The notes: generated from the sequence alone by a model not told the origin. A stretch of 64,000 nucleotides of DNA from Bacillus cereus group sp. RP43 (GCF_040459645.1 NZ_JARVHQ010000001.1:1736001-1800000); one strand, 5' to 3'; positions 45,339-54,482 are shown, numbered from the stretch's first letter. A program made the numbers and translations.

Positions 45339-45967
45339 AAATTTTAATAATTGGGCATGGTGGCCATAGTAAGGTAGTGAAGGATATCATCTTATCAAAT
45401 GAAGGATATGAAATAGTTGGCTATTTAGATGATTTATATACAGATAAAACTATTATTGATAACCTTTATTTTGGGGCAATTAAAGATGCATGGGAAATTA
45501 TCAACAATTTTAATGATATAAAGCTTGTTATTGCCATAGGGAATAATAAAGTCAGAAAAAGAATTTTTGGAATATTAAATCAACCGATTGAGATGTATGC
45601 TACATTAATTCATAAAACAGCAATTATAAGTCCTTATGCTCATGTAGGGAACGGAACAGTAATTATGCCGAATGTGGTTGTTAATGCTGATACTAATATT
45701 GGTAATCATACTATTATTAATACAGGTTCCATCATTGAACATGACAATATAATCGATGATTTTGTTCATATTTCACCCCATGCTACACTTTCAGGTTCTA
45801 TCATTATAGAAGAAGGGGCACATATAGGTGCCTCAGCTACTATGATCCCAGGTGTTAAAATTGGAAAGTGGTCTATCGTTGGAGCAGGTTCTGTTGTCAT
45901 AAATGATTTTCCATCTAATTGTACTGCTGTTGGTATTCCGGCAAAGGTTATTAATGTAGTAAATTAA
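45335..45967 (+). CDS. epsM: EpsM/PglD-type sugar O/N-acetyltransferase (NeuD family)
   Basis: A 210-residue left-handed beta-helix acetyltransferase. The N-terminal Rossmann-like part binds the nucleotide sugar (ILIIGHGGHSKVVKDI). The hexapeptide repeats from about residue 100 include NTGSIIEHDNIIDDFVHISP with the probable catalytic His, and GAHIGASATMIPGVKIGKW. PglD-type enzymes acetylate the 4-amino group made by the aminotransferase encoded next. Confidence 0.9.
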   Translation: MKILIIGHGGHSKVVKDIILSNEGYEIVGYLDDLYTDKTIIDNLYFGAIKDAWEIINNFNDIKLVIAIGNNKVRKRIFGILNQPIEMYATLIHKTAIISPYAHVGNGTVIMPNVVVNADTNIGNHTIINTGSIIEHDNIIDDFVHISPHATLSGSIIIEEGAHIGASATMIPGVKIGKWSIVGAGSVVINDFPSNCTAVGIPAKVINVVN

Positions 45968-45981
45968 GGAGAGGATGAAGA

Positions 45982-47142
45982 ATGATGATAAAAAATAAGG
46001 AGAAAATTTACCTTTCCTCTCCGCACATGAGTGGGAATGAACACAAATATATTCAAAATGCATTCGATACCAACTGGATCGCTCCTCTTGGCCCAAATGT
46101 CGATGGGTTTGAACGGGAACTTGCATCTTTTGTAGGAGTTAAGGGAGGTACTGCAGTTAGTTCAGGTACTGCTGCTATTCATTTAGCCTTGCGGTTATTA
46201 GGTATTCAAAAGGGAGATACAGTATTTTGTTCCAGTTTTACTTTTGTAGCGAGTGCAAATCCAATTGTTTATTTGGGAGCTGAACCAGTATTTATTGACT
46301 CAGAACCGGAAACATGGAATATGTCACCGGATGCATTGGCACATGCATTATATGAAGCTGATAAAGCAGGGAAATTACCAAAGGCTATCATTCTTGTTCA
46401 TTTATATGGTCAGAGTGCTAAACTAGATGAAATTCTTTCACTTTGTAATCAATACAATGTTCCTATAGTCGAGGATGCAGCAGAATCTCTTGGATCTACA
46501 TATAAAGGAAAAGCAAGCGGTACATTCGGGAAGTTTGGTGTTTATTCATTTAATGGAAATAAAATTATTACAACTTCAGGTGGTGGAATGCTGGTTTCTA
46601 ATGATGTAGAAGCATTAGAGAGAGCGAGGTTTTTAGCGACACAAGCAAAGGATCCAGCGCCACATTATGAACATAGTGAGATAGGATATAATTATCGAAT
46701 GAGTAATATTTTAGCTGGTATTGGTAGAGGACAATTAGAAGTGTTAGAAGATAGGGTGAAAGCTAGAAGGTCTATATATAAACGGTATTACGCAGCGCTA
46801 TCTCACATACCAGGATTTTATTTTATGCCTGAATTAGAAAATACACGCTCAAATCGTTGGCTTACTACATTGGCAATTGATGAAAAGGAATCCGGGATCT
46901 CTATTGGAAAATTGTTGAGAACTTTAGCAGAAGAGAACATTGAAGCGCGTCTTATGTGGAAGCCACTTCATATGCAGTCGCTCTTTAAAGAGAAGAAGTA
47001 TTATCCGCATAGCGAAAATGAAGATGTGTCGCAGTCCCTATTTCAAAGTGGAATTTGTTTGCCTTCAGGATCTAATATGTTAGCTGAAGATCAACAAAGG
47101 GTAATTCAAGGTATTTTAAAAGCTATAGAATGGAAGAATTAA
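45982..47142 (+). CDS. epsN: EpsN/PglE-type DegT/DnrJ aminotransferase
   Basis: A 386-residue PLP enzyme that aminates the 4-keto sugar made by the EpsC homologue. The PLP Lys is in SFNGNKIITTSGGGM (about K192); VEDAAESLGSTYKGKASG holds the Asp that contacts the cofactor. NWIAPLGPNVDGFE at the start is also typical. The site AAGGAGAGGATG precedes two successive ATGs (45982 and 45985). It is the last eps gene. The 292-bp gap that follows holds a 7-bp inverted repeat (TATAGGT/ACCTATA, 47264-47284) and presumably the lasso-cluster promoter, which I cannot fix. Confidence 0.92.
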   Translation: MMIKNKEKIYLSSPHMSGNEHKYIQNAFDTNWIAPLGPNVDGFERELASFVGVKGGTAVSSGTAAIHLALRLLGIQKGDTVFCSSFTFVASANPIVYLGAEPVFIDSEPETWNMSPDALAHALYEADKAGKLPKAIILVHLYGQSAKLDEILSLCNQYNVPIVEDAAESLGSTYKGKASGTFGKFGVYSFNGNKIITTSGGGMLVSNDVEALERARFLATQAKDPAPHYEHSEIGYNYRMSNILAGIGRGQLEVLEDRVKARRSIYKRYYAALSHIPGFYFMPELENTRSNRWLTTLAIDEKESGISIGKLLRTLAEENIEARLMWKPLHMQSLFKEKKYYPHSENEDVSQSLFQSGICLPSGSNMLAEDQQRVIQGILKAIEWKN

Positions 47143-47434
47143 AAGAAAAGTAAGTGAAAATGGAATTAGATTTGTATACGTACTACTATTTGTTCTTTAT
47201 AGTGAATTTTTGCGAAAGTTGTTTTGGGATATTTAGTTTCAATTAATATAAAAAAGTGATGATTATAGGTTTTAAATACCTATATATTAGTCTGCAAGTA
47301 AATTAAAGTATGTAATTGAGAAAGTAATAAAACAAATAATTTTGTTCTTTAAAAAGAATGATAAAAGGGTGTGTTTAACGAATTTAATATGTAAATAGTA
47401 TTTGTAGTAACTTTTCATATATTAGGAGGAAGAA

Positions 47435-49372
47435 ATGAGCGCTATAACTGGCATTATTCACTTTAATAATGAACCTATATCAATTGAACATGGCACACGA
47501 TTAATGAGTGAATTACAAAAGTACCCTGCTGACGATATTCAAATATGGCACAAAGAAAATGCTTTTCTAGGATGTCATGCACAATGGATTACACCAGAGT
47601 CAGTTGGTGAACAATTACCCTTTTATAATTATGAAAAGCAATTGGCAATTACAGCAGATGCTATTATTGATAATCGTGATGAGTTATTTGAAAAATTACA
47701 AGTGGATTATTCGGATAGAAAAAACATGACAGATAGTGAGTTGATTTTACTCTCTTATCAGAAATGGGGGGAAGCGGCTCCAAAATATTTGGTAGGCGAT
47801 TTTGCCTTTATGATTTGGGATGAGAAAAAACAAATTCTTTTTGGTGCCAGAGATTTTTCAGGAAGTCGGACACTTTATTTTTATCGTGGTGAGGAAAAAT
47901 TTGCTTTTTGTACCATTATAAATCCATTATTTTCTCTACCATATGTTGAGAAGAAATTAAATAAGCAGTGGATTGCTGAATTTTTAGCTATACCTGTAAA
48001 TTTCGAATCGGTAGATCCACAGTTAACAGTTCACAAATATATAGAACAAGTGCCTCCATCACACACTATTTTGGTAAAGGAAGGCGAAGTGAAGTTTTCA
48101 AGATACTATATACCAACTGTTGGGGAAATGCTTAATTTAAAATCAAATGAAGAGTATGAAGAGGCGTTTCGAGAGGTGTATAAAAGCGCAGTGAAGGCAC
48201 GTTTGCGAACACATCACCAAGTAGGAGCCCATTTGAGTGGAGGGTTAGACTCAGGTTCTGTCGTTAGTTTTGCTGCAAGGGATTTACGGACTGAAAATAA
48301 AAAATTACATACGTATAGTTATGTTCCAGTAGAAGGATTTGAAGATTGGACACACAAAGGTAGGATAGCTGACGAAAGACCATTTATTCAATCGACTGTA
48401 GAGCATGTAGGAAATATACAGGATTATTATTTAGAATTGCCAGAGAGAAGCCCACTATCGGAAATTGATGATTGGCTGGAAACAATGGAGATGCCATATA
48501 AATTTTTTGAGAATACTTTTTGGTTGAGTGGAGTTTATGAAAAAGCATCTCAGCATGGAATAGGAGTACTTCTTAGTGGTCAAAGAGGTAATTGGACAGT
48601 ATCATGGGGACCTATTTTAGATTACCAGGCAATGTTATTGAAAAAGCTACATTGGATTCGTTTTTATCGTGAACTATATTTATATAGTAGAAATATAGGA
48701 GTAAAAAAATCACGTGTTTTTGAAGTGGTAAGACGAAAGGCATTTCCATTTTTGCATCAGTTACTTTTTTCAGGAAAACAAGATGCAAATTCCGTAATAA
48801 TTAATCCGGAATTTGCAAGGGAAATGAATGTTTTTGACAGACTTAGAGAACAAGAAATCGATATAACAGGCACCGCTATTTCTAATGCATATGACATGAA
48901 AAGAGAACAGTTTGAAAAACCATATTATTGGAGCATAAATGGCACGTATGAAACGAAATTATCATTACGTTATGCCTTATGGGATCGTGATCCCACAAAT
49001 GACTTACGATTGATTCAATTTTGTTTGTCAGTCCCAGAAGAACAGTATGTTCAAAATGGTTTAGATAGAGCCCTGATTCGGAGAGCCACAAAGAGCTTCC
49101 TTCCTGATAAAGTACGATTGAATCAACGGGTTCGCGGTATTCAAGGTGCAGATGGTGTTTACCGTATGGCTCCTTTTTGGAATGAATTTATTGAGGAAGT
49201 TGAAGGACTTAGTGTAGATCCAGTAATCTCTGAATTTCTAAATGTAGAGGTAATTAAGAAAGCTATCTCAAAAATTTGTAAAGAACCTCGACCAGAATAT
49301 GCATTTGATTTAGATTTTAGAGTTTTAATGCGCAGCTTAATCTTTTATCGATTTATAAAAAAAGCAATATGA
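47435..49372 (+). CDS. Lasso-peptide macrolactam synthetase (C protein)
   Basis: A 645-residue asparagine-synthetase-like enzyme. It should adenylate the side chain of Asp9 of the core and close it on the new N-terminal amine. The N-terminal Ntn-like domain (1-210) begins MSAITG, so the Cys2 needed for glutamine hydrolysis is Ser, as expected for lasso cyclases that use no ammonia. The PP-loop is AHLSGGLDSGS (about 267-277). Order in the cluster is C-A-K-B1-B2-N-D. The ribosome-binding site is TTAGGAGGAAG. Confidence 0.93.
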   Translation: MSAITGIIHFNNEPISIEHGTRLMSELQKYPADDIQIWHKENAFLGCHAQWITPESVGEQLPFYNYEKQLAITADAIIDNRDELFEKLQVDYSDRKNMTDSELILLSYQKWGEAAPKYLVGDFAFMIWDEKKQILFGARDFSGSRTLYFYRGEEKFAFCTIINPLFSLPYVEKKLNKQWIAEFLAIPVNFESVDPQLTVHKYIEQVPPSHTILVKEGEVKFSRYYIPTVGEMLNLKSNEEYEEAFREVYKSAVKARLRTHHQVGAHLSGGLDSGSVVSFAARDLRTENKKLHTYSYVPVEGFEDWTHKGRIADERPFIQSTVEHVGNIQDYYLELPERSPLSEIDDWLETMEMPYKFFENTFWLSGVYEKASQHGIGVLLSGQRGNWTVSWGPILDYQAMLLKKLHWIRFYRELYLYSRNIGVKKSRVFEVVRRKAFPFLHQLLFSGKQDANSVIINPEFAREMNVFDRLREQEIDITGTAISNAYDMKREQFEKPYYWSINGTYETKLSLRYALWDRDPTNDLRLIQFCLSVPEEQYVQNGLDRALIRRATKSFLPDKVRLNQRVRGIQGADGVYRMAPFWNEFIEEVEGLSVDPVISEFLNVEVIKKAISKICKEPRPEYAFDLDFRVLMRSLIFYRFIKKAI

Positions 49373-49387
49373 AAGGAGGTGATACGT

Positions 49388-49513
49388 ATGAAAAAGGAAT
49401 GGAAACAACCTGTATTAGAAGTACTTAATATTAATATGACTATGGCTGGGCCTGGGCATAAATATCCAGATGCTGTTCAACCTGACCCAGATGACCCAGT
49501 GAAGTACAGTTAA
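49388..49513 (+). CDS. Lasso-peptide precursor (A protein), paeninodin type
   Basis: A 41-residue precursor. Leader MKKEWKQPVLEVLNINMTM (1-19) has the W-x-x-P-x-L recognition motif (usually Y-x-x-P) and the required Thr at position -2. The core (20-41) starts AGPGHKYPD, giving a nine-residue ring between Ala1 and Asp9, and continues AVQPDPDDPVKYS. I recall paeninodin as starting AGPGTSTPDAFQPDPD and ending in Ser; the match in ring, QPDPD tail and C-terminal Ser is close. The Ser is the expected site of phosphorylation by the kinase encoded next. AAAGGAGGTGAT upstream is an almost perfect match to the 16S rRNA end, so translation should be strong. Confidence 0.93.
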   Translation: MKKEWKQPVLEVLNINMTMAGPGHKYPDAVQPDPDDPVKYS

Positions 49514-49527
49514 GTCACTGGAAAAAT

Positions 49528-49562
49528 AAAGCTCTTATATAGCTTTATTATATAAGAGCTTT
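49528..49562 (+). promoter_or_regulatory. Hairpin after the lasso precursor (processing or partial terminator)
   Basis: AAAGCTCTTATATA and TATATAAGAGCTTT form a perfect 14-bp stem with a seven-base loop, 14 bp after the precursor stop. No T run follows, so it more likely protects the upstream mRNA or lowers downstream transcription, giving excess precursor over enzymes. Confidence 0.7.
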
Positions 49563-49589
49563 CAAAAAATTGACAATGTGGGGGATAGG

Positions 49590-50561
49590 ATGTTTGATTC
49601 TATGGGGAATGTGTTATATCAAGCCTTCGGGTTAAAAATAGTAAGTGAAATTCCATTACCCGAATTGTCTCAGCTGAATGAAAAAAAAGAGATGGCAGAT
49701 GTTCAAGTTGAAATAACGGATTTGTCAGAACAGTGGAGTAAATATAGCGCAGAAAAGCAAAAAACAATTGTAGTGGAGGATGATGTAGTTATGTTTCATG
49801 TTCCTCAAACTGCAATATTTTCTGTACAAGCCGGCGAGAAAATCACCTTTTCACCTATGGCAGACGCAGAAGAAGATAAAATTCGCCTATATATTCTGGG
49901 AACTTGTATGGGGGCGCTTTTAATGCAACGTAAAACACTCCCATTGCATGGGAGTGTAATTGCCATAGATGGAAAAGCATATGCATTAATTGGTGATTCA
50001 GGAGCTGGAAAATCAACGTTAGCCTCGGCTTTTTTGAATAAAGGATATCAGCTTTTAAGTGATGATGTAGTTGCTGTGTCTCTTTTGAATAAAAATACTG
50101 CAATAGTTCATCCTTCTTACGCACAACAAAAATTATGGCAAGAGAGCATAAATGAGTTAGGAATGGAAGTAGCGCAATTTAGCCCTTTATTTGAAAGAGA
50201 AACGAAGTATGCTGTTCCTGTAAATTCTCAATTCTTTCCAGATCCATTACCTCTTGCTGGTGTTATTGAATTAGTAAAAACACAGGGAGAAGATATTGAG
50301 ATGACCCGTATAGAAGGGCTCGCACGCTTGTATAAATTATACCGTCATACTTTTAGGAGTTCTTTAATTTCTAAATTAGGATTGATGGAATGGCATTTTG
50401 AAACTTCAACTCATATTGCAAGTGGAATGGAAATGTTTCAAGTAAGCCGCCCGGCCTCAAGATTTACAGCTCATGAGCTTGTGGAAGTTATTTTAAGTGC
50501 TATACAGAAAGGGAGTATGGTTGATGGTTGTCCACTCGAGAAAAATATCATTAGAACATAA
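49590..50561 (+). CDS. HPr-kinase-like lasso-peptide Ser kinase (K protein)
   Basis: A 323-residue protein of the HprK-like family found in paeninodin-type clusters, which phosphorylates the C-terminal Ser of the precursor. Walker A is GDSGAGKSTLASAF (about 134-147); YQLLSDDVVAVS holds the Asp pair that activates the acceptor. The N-terminal half (1-120) is specific to this peptide-tailoring group. ATG 49590 lies five bases after GGGGG; the frame is open from GTG 49578. It overlaps the B1 gene by 38 bp. Confidence 0.88.
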   Translation: MFDSMGNVLYQAFGLKIVSEIPLPELSQLNEKKEMADVQVEITDLSEQWSKYSAEKQKTIVVEDDVVMFHVPQTAIFSVQAGEKITFSPMADAEEDKIRLYILGTCMGALLMQRKTLPLHGSVIAIDGKAYALIGDSGAGKSTLASAFLNKGYQLLSDDVVAVSLLNKNTAIVHPSYAQQKLWQESINELGMEVAQFSPLFERETKYAVPVNSQFFPDPLPLAGVIELVKTQGEDIEMTRIEGLARLYKLYRHTFRSSLISKLGLMEWHFETSTHIASGMEMFQVSRPASRFTAHELVEVILSAIQKGSMVDGCPLEKNIIRT

Positions 50562-50832
50562 CGTTGTCCAAAGTAAGGGTAATATAGTAAGCGATATGGA
50601 TGGAGAAAAAGTTATGTTAAATGTCCAGAAAGGAAATTACTATAACTTAGGTGAAATAGGCGGAGAAATATGGGAGCTTATTGAAAAGCCAATAATAATT
50701 AATCAGCTTGTTACTATGCTAGTATCTAACTATGATATTGAACGAAAAGATTGTGAAGAGCAAGTTCTTTCCTTTTTAGAGTGTTTGTTTCAAGAAGGGT
50801 TAATTCAAATAAAAGATCAGCCTAATAGATAG
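50524..50832 (+). CDS. Lasso-peptide RRE protein (B1, PqqD family)
   Basis: A 102-residue RiPP recognition element. The PqqD-like winged helix shows VVQSKGNIVSDMDGEKVMLN, YYNLGEIGGEIWELIE and the C-terminal helix CEEQVLSFLECLFQEGLI. It binds the leader (around W5-P8-L10) and delivers the precursor to the B2 protease. The start lies inside the end of the kinase gene with AAAGGGAG upstream; the adjacent TTG at 50521 is also possible. Confidence 0.9.
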   Translation: MVVHSRKISLEHNVVQSKGNIVSDMDGEKVMLNVQKGNYYNLGEIGGEIWELIEKPIIINQLVTMLVSNYDIERKDCEEQVLSFLECLFQEGLIQIKDQPNR

Positions 50833-50877
50833 ATTCGTAATTTCAAAAGAACTGTTAGGAAGGGATTAATAAATATT

Positions 50878-51354
50878 GTGAAAAGGTTAAGGATGTTTTT
50901 ATCACTGAACATGAAAACAAAGCTCTTATTTTTAGAGGCTTTTATTTTTTTAGGGTGGGCGCGCGTACTAAAAAGTATTACCTTTTCCAAAGTTGCACCT
51001 TCTTTAGGAGATTACATGAGTGAAACGTCAAGTACTCATATTCAACCGCACGGAGATACGCTAAAAAAGGTGTCCGAAGCAATTTCTATTATGAGTCGGT
51101 ATACTTTTTGGGAAAGTCAGTGCCTTGTTAAAGCTATAGCTGGGATGAAAATGCTCGAAAAACGTCACATTGAGAGTACTCTTTATTTAGGAACTGCTAA
51201 GGATAGTCATGGTGAATTAATTGCGCATGCATGGTTACGGAGCGGTTCTTTTTATGTTACTGGATCGGAAGGGATGGAGAAATTCACTGTCGTTGGATCA
51301 TTTGCAAAGAGGCTAAGTGAGGACACTTTTAAAGGAGAGTACAATGAGGAATGA
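50878..51354 (+). CDS. Lasso-peptide leader protease (B2, transglutaminase-like)
   Basis: A 158-residue cysteine protease that removes the leader after Met19. The catalytic Cys is in WESQCLVKAIAGMKML (about C82) and the His in LIAHAWLRSG (about H119); the third residue is less clear. The N-terminal 35 residues carry a hydrophobic stretch (KLLFLEAFIFLGWARVL), usual in stand-alone B2 proteins. The GTG start follows AGGAAGGGATT. The end overlaps the next gene by 11 bp. Confidence 0.9.
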   Translation: MKRLRMFLSLNMKTKLLFLEAFIFLGWARVLKSITFSKVAPSLGDYMSETSSTHIQPHGDTLKKVSEAISIMSRYTFWESQCLVKAIAGMKMLEKRHIESTLYLGTAKDSHGELIAHAWLRSGSFYVTGSEGMEKFTVVGSFAKRLSEDTFKGEYNEE

Positions 51355-52546
51355 TTTAGGTCTTGATGTAGAGTTCATGTCTAAGGAATTGAAGTTTCTT
51401 TGTGCAATTTTGCAGTTACAAGATGACGAAACAATGCAAACTTACAGTAAGGAATGGTTTTCGGGTATTGATTGGGAGGTTTTTCTTGAGCAAGCCGTGC
51501 ATCATCGTGTTTATCCGGTGATCTATCAAAAAATTAAACAGGTAGATGAGGAACTGATTCCTTCACATGTTGTACAAACTTTAAATAGAAAATATAAAAA
51601 AAATACATTTCAAATGCTTTATTTAAGTGCTGAAATGGAACGAATAAATAAAATATGTAATGAAAATGAGATTCGTATGATTTTTCTAAAAGGGCCTGTA
51701 CTATCTCAGGATTTATATGGAGATATTTCTTTACGAACATCTTGTGATTTGGACGTTCTTATTCCAATTCAAAATTTAGAAAAAGTAGAAATGCTACTTT
51801 TAGAGCAGGGATATGTAAAAGATGATTATATTCAAACGATATTAAATGATTGGAAATGGAGGCATCATCATATAACATTTTTTCATCCAACAAAGCAGAT
51901 TAAGCTTGAGATTCATTGGCGGTTAAATCCCGGACCTGGTAAGGAACCTGGGTTTGAAGAACTTTGGAAGCGAAAGAGAAAAAGTACCCTTACGAGTAAT
52001 TCCGTATATATGTTAGGGAAGGAAGATTTATTTTTATTTCTTGTATCTCATGGTGCTAGACATGGTTGGTCCAGATTACGCTGGTTAGTAGATATAAAAA
52101 AAATTGTCAATCAAGATCTTAATTGGAGAGAGATTCATAAATTAATGAGAACATATCAAATGCTACATTTAGGAGGACAAGCATTAATTTTGGTATCTCA
52201 ATTGCTAGGCGTACGGCTAGATGAAAGAATGATGAGATTAGTAACTAAAAAACATTCAAAAAGGTTAGCACAAGAAGCTCTGTTTTACTTCAGGGAAATG
52301 ATAAACTTGCATACCGATCCGGTTCCTGAAGAAGTACTTACTTATCATAGTCGACATTTATTTTCGCTAATGTCTAATCAGCAAAAAATTTTATATATTA
52401 TGAGCCAACTATATCCTTATCCAATTGATGCGAAAACATTGCCGTTACCTAAATTTCTTCATTTTTTATATTTTCCTTTACGTCCGTTTCTATGTATTTG
52501 GAGGAAAACGAAGAAGTTTGCTTTATTATTGGGGGAACATCGATGA
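51344..52546 (+). CDS. Nucleotidyltransferase-family protein of the lasso cluster
   Basis: A 400-residue protein of the NTP_transf_5 (PF14907-type) group. The nucleotidyl-transfer motif is in the segment FLKGPVLSQDLYGDISLRTS followed by CDLDVLI (the D-x-D pair), with IHWRLNPGPGKEPGFEELW downstream. Homologues occur in paeninodin-type clusters, where I recall them as tailoring enzymes of unknown or partly known activity; they may extend the phosphate added by the kinase. ATG 51344 follows AAAGGAGAG. It overlaps the exporter gene by 4 bp. Confidence 0.82.
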   Translation: MRNDLGLDVEFMSKELKFLCAILQLQDDETMQTYSKEWFSGIDWEVFLEQAVHHRVYPVIYQKIKQVDEELIPSHVVQTLNRKYKKNTFQMLYLSAEMERINKICNENEIRMIFLKGPVLSQDLYGDISLRTSCDLDVLIPIQNLEKVEMLLLEQGYVKDDYIQTILNDWKWRHHHITFFHPTKQIKLEIHWRLNPGPGKEPGFEELWKRKRKSTLTSNSVYMLGKEDLFLFLVSHGARHGWSRLRWLVDIKKIVNQDLNWREIHKLMRTYQMLHLGGQALILVSQLLGVRLDERMMRLVTKKHSKRLAQEALFYFREMINLHTDPVPEEVLTYHSRHLFSLMSNQQKILYIMSQLYPYPIDAKTLPLPKFLHFLYFPLRPFLCIWRKTKKFALLLGEHR

Positions 52547-54342
52547 ATTATATTATATATTTTATGAAGAAATTATATTCTTCAGCAGGAAAAATACTGT
52601 ATGTGAATTTATTTGGTATGGTTTTAATAAGTTTACTTGAAGGGATAGGTATTATTTTATTACTTCCTATGATAAGTATGACTGGAATAATCAATATAGG
52701 TGAGGAGACTTCTTTTATTGCACCCGTTTATAGATTTTTGCAAGATTTTCCTAAAACAACAAGTCTAATCTCTATTTTAGGTATATATGTATTAATAGTA
52801 TTAAGTCAAAATCTACTGCAAAGAAACATAACGCTAAGAGATGCGGGAACGCAACAAGTTTTTGTACGAAAGTTAAGAGAAGAAACATATAGTATGATTT
52901 TAAAAGCAAAGTGGAGGTTTTTTTTAGAGAAAAGGAAAACAAATCTAATTAATATATTAACTACAGAATTAGCTCGTGTTAGTTATGGGATTAATTTAAT
53001 TTTACAATTGCTAGCTACTATTCTATTTACATTCATACAGGTAGGGCTTGCGTTTTTATTATCTCCCCAAATCACTGTATTTGTTTTGGGCTTTGGCTTA
53101 TTGTTCTTGGTAGCTTCTCGTGTTTTTATAAAAAAAGCAAGAATACTAGGCGGTAAGACTTCAGAATTGGCAAAAGACTATCTTTCTGGTATAACAGATC
53201 ATTTCAATGGAATTAAAGATATAAAGAGCAATACTTTGGAAGGATCACGTTTGGATTGGTTTCAATCTATAACAAAAAAGATGAGTAGCGAACAAATGGA
53301 GTATATGAGAATAAGGTCAAACTCTCAATTGTTTTATAAAATTTCAATGGCTATATTAATTGCATTTTTTATATTTTTGTCAGTAAATATGTTTCAAGCG
53401 CAAACGGCCCAGTTACTATTAATCATTCTCATTTTTTCAAGACTATGGCCAAGATTCATGACGATTCAGTCAAATTTAGAACAACTGGCTGCAAGCATTC
53501 CTGCCTTTAAGTCATTATGGGAATTACAAGGGGAATGTAATGAAGCGATTGAAATGCAGGATATACATCAGCAAAAACATATAAAGCCGATTTGTATAGA
53601 ACAGGGTATTGAATGTAAGGATGTTTATTTTCGGTATAATAAGAAGGAGCATTTGTATGCACTTCAAAATATTAATGTGAAAATACCAATCAATAGTATG
53701 ACGGCTATTGTGGGACATTCGGGAGCTGGGAAGAGTACATTAATTGATGTTTTAATGGGATTGATTCAACCAGAGAAAGGTCAAGTATTAATAGATGGAA
53801 CTCCTCTTACAAGTGAAAATTTATTGTCATTGAGACGAGCTATTAGTTATGTGCCACAAGATCCTTTCTTATTTAATGCAAGCATAAGAGAAAATTTATT
53901 GATGATTGATCCGAATGCGAGTGAAGAACAAATTTGGGCTGCATTAGATTTCGCGGCGGCAGCTGAATTTGTACGAATGCTTCCAAAAGGGCTTGATACT
54001 CTCATTGGAGATCGTGGAGTGAGACTTTCAGGTGGTGAACGTCAACGACTTGTATTAGCTCGAGCTATTTTAAGACAACCATCCATTTTAATATTAGATG
54101 AAGCTACGAGTGCATTAGATACTGAAAATGAAGTGAAAATCCAATCAGCAATAGAAAGATTGAAAGGAACGATGACTATTGTTGTTATTGCGCATCGGTT
54201 ATCTACGATCCGTAATGCAGATCAAGTTATTGTTTTAGGAAAAGGTGAAATTGTTCAAAAAGGTGAGTTTAATCAATTGGCTAAAGAGAGAAAAGGTATA
54301 TTTCGAAATTTATTAGGGTCACAAATGGAAGTGGGTTCATAG
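52543..54342 (+). CDS. Lasso-peptide ABC exporter (D protein)
   Basis: A 599-residue exporter half-transporter. Six membrane helices (about 1-310) precede an ATPase domain: Walker A GHSGAGKSTL (about 390), the Q-loop in SYVPQDPFLF, signature RLSGGERQRLVLARA, Walker B ILILDEATSALD and the switch IAHRLSTI. It should export the mature peptide and so also protect the producer. The start overlaps the preceding stop. A terminator follows. Confidence 0.91.
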   Translation: MNYIIYFMKKLYSSAGKILYVNLFGMVLISLLEGIGIILLLPMISMTGIINIGEETSFIAPVYRFLQDFPKTTSLISILGIYVLIVLSQNLLQRNITLRDAGTQQVFVRKLREETYSMILKAKWRFFLEKRKTNLINILTTELARVSYGINLILQLLATILFTFIQVGLAFLLSPQITVFVLGFGLLFLVASRVFIKKARILGGKTSELAKDYLSGITDHFNGIKDIKSNTLEGSRLDWFQSITKKMSSEQMEYMRIRSNSQLFYKISMAILIAFFIFLSVNMFQAQTAQLLLIILIFSRLWPRFMTIQSNLEQLAASIPAFKSLWELQGECNEAIEMQDIHQQKHIKPICIEQGIECKDVYFRYNKKEHLYALQNINVKIPINSMTAIVGHSGAGKSTLIDVLMGLIQPEKGQVLIDGTPLTSENLLSLRRAISYVPQDPFLFNASIRENLLMIDPNASEEQIWAALDFAAAAEFVRMLPKGLDTLIGDRGVRLSGGERQRLVLARAILRQPSILILDEATSALDTENEVKIQSAIERLKGTMTIVVIAHRLSTIRNADQVIVLGKGEIVQKGEFNQLAKERKGIFRNLLGSQMEVGS

Positions 54343-54392
54343 AGGAGAAAGATTGAATGAAATCTTGTATTATTGTAATTCGAGTTGAATGA

Positions 54393-54439
54393 AAGCCCGG
54401 ATAATGGTCAGTTACAACAGATCTTATCCGGGCTTTTAT
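54393..54439 (+). terminator. Terminator of the lasso operon
   Basis: AAGCCCGGATAA and TTATCCGGGCTT form a 12-bp stem around a 19-base loop, then TTATATTT. Confidence 0.85.
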
Positions 54440-54482
54440 ATTTGTATTTTGTAAATTTAGGGAATAAATATAATTTAGTACC

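Noticed and set aside
49570..49598. TTGACA-N17-TTTGAT promoter-like match before the lasso kinase
   Set aside because: The -10 would lie inside the start of the kinase gene, leaving no leader; likely chance in AT-rich DNA.
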